Assembly: GCF_014705945.2 (NCBI RefSeq)
Contig: NZ_CP061538.1
Span: 1-64,000 of the forward strand
Direction of reading: 5' to 3'
DNA: 64,000 bases
Origin: Rothia amarae
Lineage (GTDB): Bacteria; Actinomycetota; Actinomycetes; Actinomycetales; Micrococcaceae
The notes below the pieces were generated by a model. The model saw nothing but the letters and a program-made list of their open reading frames with translations. It searched no databases and was not told where the DNA came from. The stretch's first letter is position 1; each line of letters begins with the position of its first letter. Of this stretch, positions 54,993-63,138 are shown piece after piece. The position numbers were made by a program, and so were the translations under genes.

Positions 54993-55940
54993 ATGAACGC
55001 ACCCGCACACCCCATTCTTAGCAACTCTCCAAACGCTATGCTTACCCGGCGTCATTTAGTGACCCTGATGGGAGCAGGCGGTTTATCGTTTGCAATGGCG
55101 GGATGTTCGATGCTGACCCCTGAATATTCGGCTTATGTGCGAGAGGAACAGGGTGAGCAGAGAAATCCGCGGGGGTCTTATCAAGATCTTGCAGAAGCTC
55201 TGTGGACTTTGCAGCAGGATGCGGGGGCTGAAAACCTTTCACTGAGTCTCTACAACTATGCGGATCAGAAAACCTTTGTGTTCACTCCCGAGTATCGCGG
55301 GTATGAAGCTTCAACGGTGAAAGTGCCACTGGCGCTGAGTGCTATGCGGCAGGCATTCGCCCGAGGGCGTGCTCTTTCTGAAGATTTACGAAAAGCAGTA
55401 AAGGCAAGTATTGGGTTCTCTGATAACGACGCCACCGCAGCCGTCTTTGGTTCCCTTGCAGATACTGACGAAAATCGTGCCGGAGAAGTAAATACCACTT
55501 ATAACCGGCTAGGAATAAATCAGACGCGGGCCGATGCTGGATGGGGCGCTAATCTCACCGGCACCGAAGATCACCTGAAAATCTCTCGTGCCGTGTATGA
55601 GGGCGTGGATTGGATAGGCAGCGAAGATATGCAGATTTTGCGAGAAGCAATGACTGCCTCAGACTCTGCCTCGCAGGGCTGGGGCGTGGGCGTGCTCGGA
55701 AAGCTGCAAGGCGCTGGCGCAGATTCCACCGACTTGGAAGCAGCCCAAAAGGTTCTCTGCAAAAATGGGTGGCTACCAAATGATTTGGGTAAGTGGTATA
55801 TCAATTCTGACGGTGTGGTTCTTTATCGCGATAAGACCTTTGCTCTTTCGGTGATGGTCTTTGGATTTAAAGCGCAAGAAGAAGGGCAACACCTGGCCAG
55901 TAAAGCGGTTGAAACCGCTATGCGCCTCCTGGCGAAATGA
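54993..55940 (+). CDS. lipoprotein serine hydrolase, class A beta-lactamase-like fold
   Basis: A 315-residue exported protein. A signal sequence with RRHLVTLMGAGGLSFAMAGC ends in a lipobox (AMAG-C), so it should be a lipoprotein. The catalytic fold has the S-T-V-K tetrad (GYEASTVKVPLAL), and SDN in GFSDNDATAAVFG, both hallmarks of class A beta-lactamases and related penicillin-recognising enzymes; a KNG near residue 260 may replace KTG. No clear Glu166 equivalent is visible, so it may be a wall peptidase-like or inactive relative. An ATG at 55038 is an alternative start closer to the signal sequence. Confidence 0.78.
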   Translation: MNAPAHPILSNSPNAMLTRRHLVTLMGAGGLSFAMAGCSMLTPEYSAYVREEQGEQRNPRGSYQDLAEALWTLQQDAGAENLSLSLYNYADQKTFVFTPEYRGYEASTVKVPLALSAMRQAFARGRALSEDLRKAVKASIGFSDNDATAAVFGSLADTDENRAGEVNTTYNRLGINQTRADAGWGANLTGTEDHLKISRAVYEGVDWIGSEDMQILREAMTASDSASQGWGVGVLGKLQGAGADSTDLEAAQKVLCKNGWLPNDLGKWYINSDGVVLYRDKTFALSVMVFGFKAQEEGQHLASKAVETAMRLLAK

Positions 55941-56136
55941 ATTTATTCGCTCTCAGAAGGTATTCAAGAAACTGCCAGGAACATAGCTTAGACTGAGAAA
56001 AGCGTCTATTTTCAACTCTATATGTCTTTGAGGGAATATTGAGGTGAAGCTTCAATAAAAAATAAATGATGTAAAACTTGCATTTTTACACCGTGTATAT
56101 CGGGTCCCTCCCATAGATACCAACACTCAAGGAACA

Positions 56137-56529
56137 ATGAACACCAAAGATTTATCCCCTGCGTTTATCACTTCCCTGGTAGCGATTTTTGTAGCTGCGC
56201 TCATGATTGGCGCGACTTCAACAGTGCTCACTGTTCTGGGATGGCTCATTCTACTTATTGCGTTGGGTCTCAACGTCTTTGCCAGCATGGTCTCTATTCA
56301 ACGCGCCAAAGGTGGCCCACTGCCGGCAATGATTACTGAACAGCATCGCCCTGTTGCCTCACGCCGTGCATCCCAAGAATTTGAAGAAGAAACCGTGGAA
56401 GAATACGCCTACGAACCAGAAGAAGACACCGAGGCGCAACCAGTAGTTTCTTCTGTCGCGGCGTCGTCTGCTGCTGAATCGGAGGAGAAGATTTTCCGTA
56501 ACCGTGCACCCCGCCCCCGTAACAGATAG
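56137..56529 (+). CDS. small two-helix membrane protein with acidic tail
   Basis: A 130-residue protein: two hydrophobic helices (SLVAIFVAALMIGATSTVLTVL and LILLIALGLNVFASM) and a hydrophilic Glu-rich C-terminal tail. AAGGAACA precedes the ATG. It shares layout with the next gene product (short start, two helices, polar tail), and the two are 9 bp apart, so they look like a duplicated pair. I do not recognise a function. Confidence 0.72.
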   Translation: MNTKDLSPAFITSLVAIFVAALMIGATSTVLTVLGWLILLIALGLNVFASMVSIQRAKGGPLPAMITEQHRPVASRRASQEFEEETVEEYAYEPEEDTEAQPVVSSVAASSAAESEEKIFRNRAPRPRNR

Positions 56530-56538
56530 GGAAGCACC

Positions 56539-56886
56539 GTGAAAACTAAGTTTCTCCTTTCTCCTGCCTACCTCGTTTCTATCGCTGCGTTGATTGTGGG
56601 TGGGATTCTTGCAGGTTCCCGCTTTATGGTCGTCGGCTGGATGATTTTCATTGTTGGTCTGGCGCTGAATGCTTTAGCCCTGGTGGTTTTGGCTAATCGA
56701 GAGTATCTGCATCAGGCGCAACGTGTGGGAACCGTGCCTAAGGCATCGGCACAAGAGCACCACGGAAACGTTATTGAACACGACGCCGCAGAAGAACCCT
56801 CTGCAGAGCGGACGATAAATAATTCAGTTACTCCCAGCGGAAAAGTCACTGATTCCTACCGGGTGTTTCCGCAGAAAAAGTCTTAG
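56539..56886 (+). CDS. small two-helix membrane protein, paralogue of the preceding gene
   Basis: A 115-residue protein with helices LVSIAALIVGGILAGSRFMVV and IFIVGLALNALALVVLA, then a polar tail. GGGAAG lies before the GTG start. The pattern GWMIFIVGLALNALAL matches GWLILLIALGLNVFAS of its neighbour. Function unknown. Confidence 0.72.
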   Translation: MKTKFLLSPAYLVSIAALIVGGILAGSRFMVVGWMIFIVGLALNALALVVLANREYLHQAQRVGTVPKASAQEHHGNVIEHDAAEEPSAERTINNSVTPSGKVTDSYRVFPQKKS

Positions 56887-56908
56887 GGTATCTACCTCTG
56901 AGGTAAAA

Positions 56909-56945
56909 CAGCAAAGACCCCCTCGCAGTGAGGGGGTCTTTGCTG
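56909..56945. terminator. bidirectional terminator
   Basis: A perfect 16-bp stem CAGCAAAGACCCCCTC with a 5-nt loop between the plus-strand 56539 gene and the minus-strand MarR gene. Confidence 0.88.
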
Positions 56946-56963
56946 TATAAAAACGTGGCGACC

Positions 56964-57452
56964 TTAGTCGAATTGAACGGATTGGCGCATATGTTTCAAC
57001 GCCGAGGCAAGGGCATTAGCCTCTTTAGCGTTGAGACCAGCCATGACCACGGTATCCATGAGATCGGTATGAATAGCTCGCGCATTCATGTAGTGCTTGT
57101 ATCCTGCATCGGTAATGAATACGCCTTTGCCTCGTCGGTCCTCTTTTACCGGTATGCGGTCAACCCAGCCGAGGTGAATGAGACGCTCAATCTGATACGT
57201 CAGGCGGGAAGGGGAAACGCTTAAGTCTGCAGCGATTTCTCCCATGCGCACCACCTGCGGCGGATCGCTCTGAATACCGCCTTGGGTGAGCACTGTGAGA
57301 ATGTTGAAATCATCGAGCTTGATGTTCGCCTGTTTACGCAGAACTTTATCGAGGTATGAGGCGATGCCGTTATATGTTTGCACGTACAGGTGCCAAAGAT
57401 CTGAATTCGTAGAGGGGAATTCAGCACGAGGGGAAGAATGTGAGTTCGACAT
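56964..57452 (-). CDS. MarR family transcriptional regulator
   Basis: A 162-residue winged-helix regulator. The recognition region is MGEIAADLSVSPSRLTYQIERL and the wing DRIPVKEDRRGKGVFITDAG, typical of MarR proteins. It contains no cysteine, so it cannot be an OhrR-type thiol sensor despite the nearby ohr gene. It lies downstream of the flavin reductase and monooxygenase genes on the same strand, 208 bp away, and may regulate them or itself. Confidence 0.9.
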   Translation of the reverse strand: MSNSHSSPRAEFPSTNSDLWHLYVQTYNGIASYLDKVLRKQANIKLDDFNILTVLTQGGIQSDPPQVVRMGEIAADLSVSPSRLTYQIERLIHLGWVDRIPVKEDRRGKGVFITDAGYKHYMNARAIHTDLMDTVVMAGLNAKEANALASALKHMRQSVQFD

Positions 57453-57659
57453 GGGTGCTTTTAGCCCTCCTGGAATAGATGGCTATCCCGTCATTTGAGT
57501 GGTTAACAAACCTATTCAACAACTACACCTTGCCGATTTATAGACAGGTGTAGTCATTTGATTCATCTAGAATGTTCTCAAATTAGGGTTGTATATGCAA
57601 CCAGAGGGTGGGGGCAATCCCCATTACTAGACGAACCTCACCCTTCTGCCACATCTGAA
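57453..57659. promoter_or_regulatory. MarR upstream region with palindromes
   Basis: A 207-bp gap. ACTACACCT (57522-57530) and AGGTGTAGT (57546-57554) form a 9-bp inverted repeat with a 15-bp spacer, and GGTTG-6-CAACC lies at 57587-57602. The first is a good candidate MarR operator. A GC-rich hairpin near 57605-57645 may terminate the flavin reductase transcript. Confidence 0.5.
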
Positions 57660-58421
57660 TCAGAGATTCTTGAGTAGCTGCTCAAATGGAGTAACAGTAA
57701 GCTCTTTCAATCCTGGTGATTTGTGTTTGTGCTCCTGACGGGACTGTTTCTCCACGGCAATCCCAAAGAAGTCACCACTATTCACCCCGTCTAGATCATC
57801 AAAAATTTCCTCTGATGCGGGGTCAACCGGGGCTGTTTCTATCTCTGATGTACCCTCTTTAGTCAGAGCCGTCTGCGAACCTAATTTCCACGCCAGCATT
57901 TGCGCCAGCTCTGCTCCCGCGCGATTGATTCTGCCCTGCAAAGACGTATCAGAACCAAAATCGTCGGTTGCAACAAATACCCCGGTCGGCACCACATGAG
58001 CTTTGAAATAGCCAAAAAGCGGGCGCAGTGCAGTATCAATCATCAGGGAATGACGCGCGGTGCCACCCGTCGCGGCAACTAAAACTGGTTTGCCGACCAT
58101 CGCCTCGTCGTCCACCAGATCCCAGAAACTCTTGAAAAGCCCGGTGTAAGTAGCTTTGAAGGTAGGGGTGACGGTAATGACCGCATCTGCCTCGGTGAGA
58201 GCATCCAGCGCTGTAGCAAGCTCACCCATAGGAAAGCCAGTGAGGTAATGGTTAGTGATGTCTTTGGCAAGACTGCGCAAGTGAACGGGCGTGGTCTCGA
58301 CCGAGATGCCCAATATATCCAAACTCTCCTGGGTTGCATCGCTGAGCAGTTCACCCAGTAAAGCGGTGGATGACGGTTCAGACAGGCCTGCGGTAATCGT
58401 GAGGATTTTTATGGGTTTCAT
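57660..58421 (-). CDS. NAD(P)H-dependent FMN reductase
   Basis: A 253-residue flavodoxin-fold reductase. The FMN-binding parts are ITAGLSEPSSTALLGELL and ITVTPTFKATYTGLFKSFWD, then VLVAATGGTARHSLM. It should supply reduced FMN to the luciferase-like monooxygenase encoded 25 bp upstream. The last 70 residues are charged and less conserved. The combination matches the CE1759/CE1758 pair known from corynebacteria. Confidence 0.9.
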   Translation of the reverse strand: MKPIKILTITAGLSEPSSTALLGELLSDATQESLDILGISVETTPVHLRSLAKDITNHYLTGFPMGELATALDALTEADAVITVTPTFKATYTGLFKSFWDLVDDEAMVGKPVLVAATGGTARHSLMIDTALRPLFGYFKAHVVPTGVFVATDDFGSDTSLQGRINRAGAELAQMLAWKLGSQTALTKEGTSEIETAPVDPASEEIFDDLDGVNSGDFFGIAVEKQSRQEHKHKSPGLKELTVTPFEQLLKNL

Positions 58422-58446
58422 GATGAACTCCTCATCATAGATTCAA

Positions 58447-59589
58447 CTAGTTTTTGGAAGGCTGGTTGGCAGGTGCATCATGTCCGCCCCCAGCAATGGG
58501 AGCCTTACCTGCGCGGGCGCGCTCCACCATCAGCTGGTGAGTAGGAGCATCAGGAACATTTGCCGGGCGGTTTTTAGCAAACTCCTCGCGCAAAACCGGA
58601 ACGACCTCTTCGCCGAGCATATCGAGTTGCTTGAGAACTTCCTTCTGTGGCAACCCTGCATGATCCATGAGGAAAAGCTGGCGCTGGTAATCACCGGCAT
58701 GCTCGCGGAATGAGAGAGTCTTCTCAATCACCTGCTGCGGTGAACCCACGGTCAACGGGGTCTGTTCAGTGAACTCTTCCAGTGAAGGTCCGCCACCATA
58801 TACCGGAGCATTGTCAAAATAGGGGCGGAATTTACGCACCGCATCCTGAGAATTCTTATCCATAAACACCTGACCGCCCAAGCCGACGTATGCCTCCTCA
58901 GCCTTGCCATGACCATAGTGCTCGTAGCGCTCGCGGTAGAGGTTAATCATCTGCTCGGTGTGCTCTTTGTTCCAGAAGATGTTGTTGTGAAAGAAGCCGT
59001 CGCCGTAGTAGGCGGCCTGTTCAGCGATTTCGGGAGTGCGGATGGAGCCGTGCCATACGAAGGGGGCGACGTCATCCAGCGGCTGAGGGGTAACAGTAAA
59101 GCCGTTGAGCGGGGTACGGAAGTGGCCCTCCCAGTTCACTCGCTCTTCATGCCAGAGGCGGTAGAGCAGGTTGTAATTTTCGATGGCGAGGTTGACGCCT
59201 TGGCGGATGTCTTTACCGAACCAGGGGTAGACGGGGCCGGTGTTGCCGCGACCCAGCATGAGATCCATGCGACCATCGGTGAGATGCTGAAGGGTGCCGT
59301 AGTCTTCAGCAATACGCACTGGGTCTGTGGTGGTGATGAGTGTGGTTGAGGTAGAGAGCAGGATTTTTTCAGTCTGCGCTGCAATGTAGGCAAGCGTGGT
59401 GGTGGGGGAGGAGGCGATAAAGGGCGGGTTGTGGTGTTGCCCGACGGCAAAGACGTCTAGTCCTACCTCTTCGGCGTGTTTTGCCATCTCGACGATGTTT
59501 TTCTGACGTTCGTATTCTGTAGGGGTTTTGCCGGTGGTGGGGTCGCGGGTGATATCGGTAACGGTGAAGATTCCGAACTGCATGTTCAT
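58447..59589 (-). CDS. luciferase-like FMN-dependent monooxygenase
   Basis: A 380-residue bacterial-luciferase-family enzyme. It has VFAVGQHHNPPFIASSP near the start, LMLGRGNTGPVYPWFGKD in the flavin-binding region, and later PLTVGSPQQVIEKTL. Such enzymes need FMNH2 from a reductase, which the next gene provides. The natural substrate is unknown. It is divergent from ohr, with AATACTTT repeats between the two genes. Confidence 0.92.
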   Translation of the reverse strand: MNMQFGIFTVTDITRDPTTGKTPTEYERQKNIVEMAKHAEEVGLDVFAVGQHHNPPFIASSPTTTLAYIAAQTEKILLSTSTTLITTTDPVRIAEDYGTLQHLTDGRMDLMLGRGNTGPVYPWFGKDIRQGVNLAIENYNLLYRLWHEERVNWEGHFRTPLNGFTVTPQPLDDVAPFVWHGSIRTPEIAEQAAYYGDGFFHNNIFWNKEHTEQMINLYRERYEHYGHGKAEEAYVGLGGQVFMDKNSQDAVRKFRPYFDNAPVYGGGPSLEEFTEQTPLTVGSPQQVIEKTLSFREHAGDYQRQLFLMDHAGLPQKEVLKQLDMLGEEVVPVLREEFAKNRPANVPDAPTHQLMVERARAGKAPIAGGGHDAPANQPSKN

Positions 59590-59801
59590 GATGTTCCTTA
59601 GGATTGTATGGTCTTCGTGTATGTCTTTATCCTATGTCTAAATACTTTCTATATAAAGTATTGATTTCGAAAGTATTAGGGAGATGGGGTGCAAAAAATC
59701 GTCATTTTTGAACAACTCATCCGAGAATTTCAAAATGAAAGCTTTTAATTCGTATCCTGGAAGAAAGGTTTATAAGTGATGAAAACGGTGAGGAAACCGT
59801 A
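59590..59801. promoter_or_regulatory. divergent region with three AATACTTT half-sites
   Basis: AATACTTT at 59641-59648, AAAGTATT at 59655-59662 and GAAAGTATT at 59669-59677 make a palindrome plus a third half-site in the promoter zone between the luciferase-like gene and ohr. This looks like a regulator-binding site. Confidence 0.6.
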
Positions 59802-60224
59802 ATGGACATTAAATACAGCACCGAGGCTCGTTCCGTAGGAGCAGCCCGCAACGGGCGAGCCTACCTCACCGACGGCACCTTAGAAATAGAGATGGGCTTG
59901 GCCAAAGAACTCGGAGGAACCGGTGAGGGTGCCAACCCTGAGCAACTTTTCGCTCTGGGGTACGCCACCTGTTTTCATCAGGCGGTCAAAATTGTAGCTG
60001 AGCGCCGCAAACTCGACGCCACAGCGTCCTCGGTGCAGGCGCGCATCAACTTTGGAATCGATTCCGAAGACTTTTTTGCACTTTCGGTTCTCATTGACGT
60101 ATCGCTGCCCTATGTGGAAATGGACCTCGCCCGCGAAGCTGCGGTGGAAGCCCACGAAATGTGCCCCTATTCGCGAGCAACTCGCGGAAATATCGACGTC
60201 ATCGTGAACGTGGTGGAGGAGTAA
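59802..60224 (+). CDS. ohr: organic hydroperoxide resistance protein (Ohr/OsmC family)
   Basis: A 140-residue thiol peroxidase that reduces organic hydroperoxides. The two reactive cysteines are in GYATCFHQAV and EMCPYSRATRGN, both standard for Ohr. The GANPEQLFALGYAT segment confirms the subfamily. It lies divergently from a flavin monooxygenase/reductase pair, which suggests a shared response to reactive electrophiles or peroxides. Confidence 0.93.
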   Translation: MDIKYSTEARSVGAARNGRAYLTDGTLEIEMGLAKELGGTGEGANPEQLFALGYATCFHQAVKIVAERRKLDATASSVQARINFGIDSEDFFALSVLIDVSLPYVEMDLAREAAVEAHEMCPYSRATRGNIDVIVNVVEE

Positions 60225-60234
60225 GTGCGGAGCT

Positions 60235-60657
60235 GGCTTGCCTGATGAAGAAGGTGGCGCCCTCTATGTAAAGGATCACAACACCTGGATTGTCATCAAG
60301 GCGAATGCAGACCACACCCCCGTGGCTGGTGCCAAGGCGGTTCGTTCTGAATGGCTAGGAACCTCAGCTTTGTATCAAAATCGTGGAACCTGGATCCAAT
60401 CCACCCAGTGGACACATGAAAGCTGGGATGGGTTCCCGTCAGAAATCGCTGCTCTGGGTGTTCCGGTTGCTGAAGCTGAAACGGTGGTAGAGAACGAGGT
60501 AACTTACCAGGTGCAGAAGTTTGAGCACGGTTCTATCAAGTGGGAAGCTACTACCAACCGATTGGCTCCTAGTGCCGCAGATGCCGTTATTTCTCTTGAT
60601 GCGGATGCCAAGGTAGCTGTAAATCAGTGGTACGCCACCCATCCCGAGGCACACTAA
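60235..60657 (+). pseudogene. inverted partial copy of the LGFP-type protein gene
   Basis: An open frame of about 139 codons whose product closely matches the last ~145 residues of the 583-residue secreted protein encoded on the other strand at 60793-62544. Shared segments include EEGGALYV, IKANADHTPVAGAKAVRS, WLGTSAL, GVPVAEAETVVEN and FEHGSIKWE. It has no signal peptide and starts abruptly 10 bp after the ohr stop, with no ribosome binding site. It is best read as a 5'-truncated duplicate, though the frame has stayed open. Confidence 0.75.
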
Positions 60658-60690
60658 ACGATTGAGGGCTCTGCCCTGAATTCATTTTCA

Positions 60691-60754
60691 AAAACACACG
60701 AACTGCCCAAAATACATGCTTCTTAGCTGTATATTTGGGCAGTTCGTGTGTTTT
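60691..60754. terminator. long bidirectional hairpin
   Basis: Arms AAAACACACGAACTGCCC and GGGCAGTTCGTGTGTTTT, extended by further pairs, between the partial copy and the convergent LGFP-type gene. Confidence 0.85.
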
Positions 60755-60792
60755 CGAAAGTGAACCAAAAAGGGACTAACCCTTAATTGACG

Positions 60793-62544
60793 TTAGTTAG
60801 CCTGAGGCTTGTACCAATCTACGTTGGCAATCCACCATTGCTCGAGAATTTCTTTGGCGTCGGCGTCCAAAGAAATGACGGCGTTCTTCACCTCTTCAGT
60901 TTGTGTGGCCAGACGGCTTGAAGGAACTTCCCACTTGATAGAGCCGTGCTCGAAGCGCTGGGTTTGATAGGTCACGCCATTTTCCACTACGGTTTCAGCC
61001 TCAGCCACAGGTACACCGAGGGTGGCAGTCTCTTCTGGGTATCCGTTCCAGTCACCGTGTTCCCACTCGGTTGACTGGGTCCAGGTTCCACGGTCTTGCC
61101 CCAACGCTGAGGTTCCTAGCCATTGAGAACGAACTGCCTTGGCTCCTGCAACGGGGGTATGGTCTGCATTCGCCTTGATGATAATCCAGGTGTTGTGGTC
61201 TTGTACGTAAAGAGCGCCCCCTTCTTCACCGGGCAAACCGGGGTAGTCAGTGTAGGTTGCTTTGGACCAATCCACTGTGGCAGGATCCTGCAAATCCCAT
61301 GCAGGTTCATGGTCGATGTAACCCTGCTTGAGAATCTTTAGATCCGCATCATTGCGTAGTACGTATTTAAAAGAAGCGGTGTACGAAGGGTTTACTTCCA
61401 AGGTTGTTCCTTCGGAAGGGTGGAAAGTGTTAGACGTGTAACCACTTTCACGGTTGTAGTAGTAAACGCCTAACTTGCCGAAGAATTCAGGATTCTTAAC
61501 GTATTCGTCAAAGAGAGCCTGAGACATCTCTGTTGCCTGGCCATCGTTAGAGTTGAAGACAAAGAGAGTATCTCCAATATCTTCTACATACAGGTGGTCA
61601 TTGATTTGCTGAAAATTACCAGTGAACGTATACCACGGTGATTCTTTAGCTAGAACCTTAGCGCCTTCAATGTTGATGGATGTGGTGGGATACATCGGCT
61701 TGCCGTCGTAGGAGCTAATCTTTGCAGTGTCAAAGGTATAAGTACCGCCAGAAAATTCTTGAGTAGTCACCGTGCCGTGTGTCACGGGAGCAGCAATGGG
61801 GTAGCCCATCTCGGAATAGAGTGCGTCGATTCCTCGAACCTTAATGAAAGGCACCTCAAAAGCAGTAGCACCAGCCTTAGGGGTACCGTTGGCATCAGCA
61901 GCAATCACATATGCGGTGGTATCAGTCATCAACACCAAAGCCTGGTTTTTTTCAACGTAGGTTGCCTTGGACCAATCCAGCTGTGTGGGATCGGTAGGCT
62001 CTGCAGGAGTTTCTGGAACAGCGTCAAAGCACTTACCGGAAGTCGCACGATCCTTCTTCCACTGAACACCTTCAGTCGAATTGAGGTCAATGGAAGATCC
62101 TGCTTTAGACTTAGCCGAGTCTGCGACGACGACTAGGTGGCGGGTGGTGCCGTCCCAAGTAGTCACGATAGGGCCGCAGTAGGTGTTGTTCCAGGAATCC
62201 CCTTCTAGGGCGCCGAACTTTGCGATGCCGCCGGCGTTTTCGAAGGCTTTAGCTTTGTCGGCTCCGGTGAGGGCTTTGACGCCGTTGCGGGTGTTCCAGG
62301 TGATAAGACCCTTCTCGAAGAGCTGTTCACAGCCTTTGCCTTTGACGCAGTTTTCTTTGGTGAGGGGTTGACCGAATGTGGTGGGGTTGGTTTGCCAGTA
62401 TTTGGTGATGCCGGCGTTGGGGTTCATGTAGATGCTGGTTTCGGCGGCGTGGGCGATGCCTGGTGCTGCGCTGATGAGCATGGTGGCGGTGATGAGGGTG
62501 GTGGCGGTGATGAGGGTGGTGCTGAGTTTTTTGAGGGGTTTCAT
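60793..62544 (-). CDS. secreted protein with LGFP-like repeats
   Basis: A 583-residue exported protein. The signal peptide ends at GIAHA-AE (about residue 33), and AGGAGACGC precedes the ATG. LGFP-like repeats are visible: FGQPLTKENC...CEQLFEKGLITW near the start, MGYPIAAPVTHG...QEFSGGTYTF, and LGVPVAEAETVVENGVTYQ then RFEHGSIKWE at the end. A DWSKATY block occurs twice, before the second and third units. LGFP repeats are associated with wall attachment in actinobacteria. An inverted copy of the C-terminal part lies downstream. The precise role is unknown. Confidence 0.8.
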   Translation of the reverse strand: MKPLKKLSTTLITATTLITATMLISAAPGIAHAAETSIYMNPNAGITKYWQTNPTTFGQPLTKENCVKGKGCEQLFEKGLITWNTRNGVKALTGADKAKAFENAGGIAKFGALEGDSWNNTYCGPIVTTWDGTTRHLVVVADSAKSKAGSSIDLNSTEGVQWKKDRATSGKCFDAVPETPAEPTDPTQLDWSKATYVEKNQALVLMTDTTAYVIAADANGTPKAGATAFEVPFIKVRGIDALYSEMGYPIAAPVTHGTVTTQEFSGGTYTFDTAKISSYDGKPMYPTTSINIEGAKVLAKESPWYTFTGNFQQINDHLYVEDIGDTLFVFNSNDGQATEMSQALFDEYVKNPEFFGKLGVYYYNRESGYTSNTFHPSEGTTLEVNPSYTASFKYVLRNDADLKILKQGYIDHEPAWDLQDPATVDWSKATYTDYPGLPGEEGGALYVQDHNTWIIIKANADHTPVAGAKAVRSQWLGTSALGQDRGTWTQSTEWEHGDWNGYPEETATLGVPVAEAETVVENGVTYQTQRFEHGSIKWEVPSSRLATQTEEVKNAVISLDADAKEILEQWWIANVDWYKPQAN

Positions 62545-62703
62545 GTGGGGTGCGTCTCCTGGTGCGAGTGGGTGTTTACCCCCTCATAAAGGGGCTTTTA
62601 TCTCTAAACCTAGGAAACTTTTCGGGGATTTTTTGTACATCTGTGACGAATCAGAAGGATGTCCTCTTAAGGAGCTACGAAATTCAACTACTTATGCGCG
62701 GAG
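62545..62703. promoter_or_regulatory. upstream region of the LGFP-type gene
   Basis: 160 bp between the secreted-protein gene and the 62704 gene. A CCCCTCATAAAGGGG mini-palindrome lies at about 62580. No gene seen. Confidence 0.4.
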
Positions 62704-63138
62704 TTAACGCGCACTTTCCTTCTCCCTCGCGTAAGCCAACAGTGACCGCACTTCAGCCTTGGCTGCGCTCGTCAACGCCTTGTTATCTCGCAACATTTGC
62801 TCAGAACGCAATCGAATAAACTCCAAATATTCGGGCTTTCCGGTTTTCTCAAAGCCTTCTTTCGACGTATAAAGATCATGAAAATCTTTCGCCGCCTGAC
62901 GTTGTAAAACCCAGCGCCCCCACATCACAATCAGCGCACACACCAATGCCACGAGCGTGCCCCAGCCGTGCGTCCAGACATACAACAGCGCGGCAACCAC
63001 CATTAACCCGGTGACGATAGGCGCAACCGACACAATGAATACCCCTTCATTCTGGCGGTCCTTATCGAGGGTGCGCTGCCCCACCTGGATAAAAGTTTCC
63101 TTAAAAGTGGGCTTCTGCGCGTCGGGTTTACTGTTCAT
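62704..63138 (-). CDS. small membrane protein of unknown function
   Basis: A 144-residue protein with two adjacent membrane segments (VAPIVTGLMVVAALLYVWTHG and TLVALVCALIVMWGRWVL) and charged ends (NSKPDAQKPTFKETFIQVG at the start; AKAEVRSLLAYAREKESAR at the end). I chose the ATG at 63138, which overlaps the end of the upstream HAD gene by 11 nt; a TTG at 63156 is possible. Overlap implies coupled translation. Family not recognised. Confidence 0.7.
   Translation of the reverse strand: MNSKPDAQKPTFKETFIQVGQRTLDKDRQNEGVFIVSVAPIVTGLMVVAALLYVWTHGWGTLVALVCALIVMWGRWVLQRQAAKDFHDLYTSKEGFEKTGKPEYLEFIRLRSEQMLRDNKALTSAAKAEVRSLLAYAREKESAR

Noticed and set aside
56964-57452. MarR gene as OhrR, the peroxide sensor for ohr
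   Set aside because: The protein has no cysteine, which OhrR needs for sensing.
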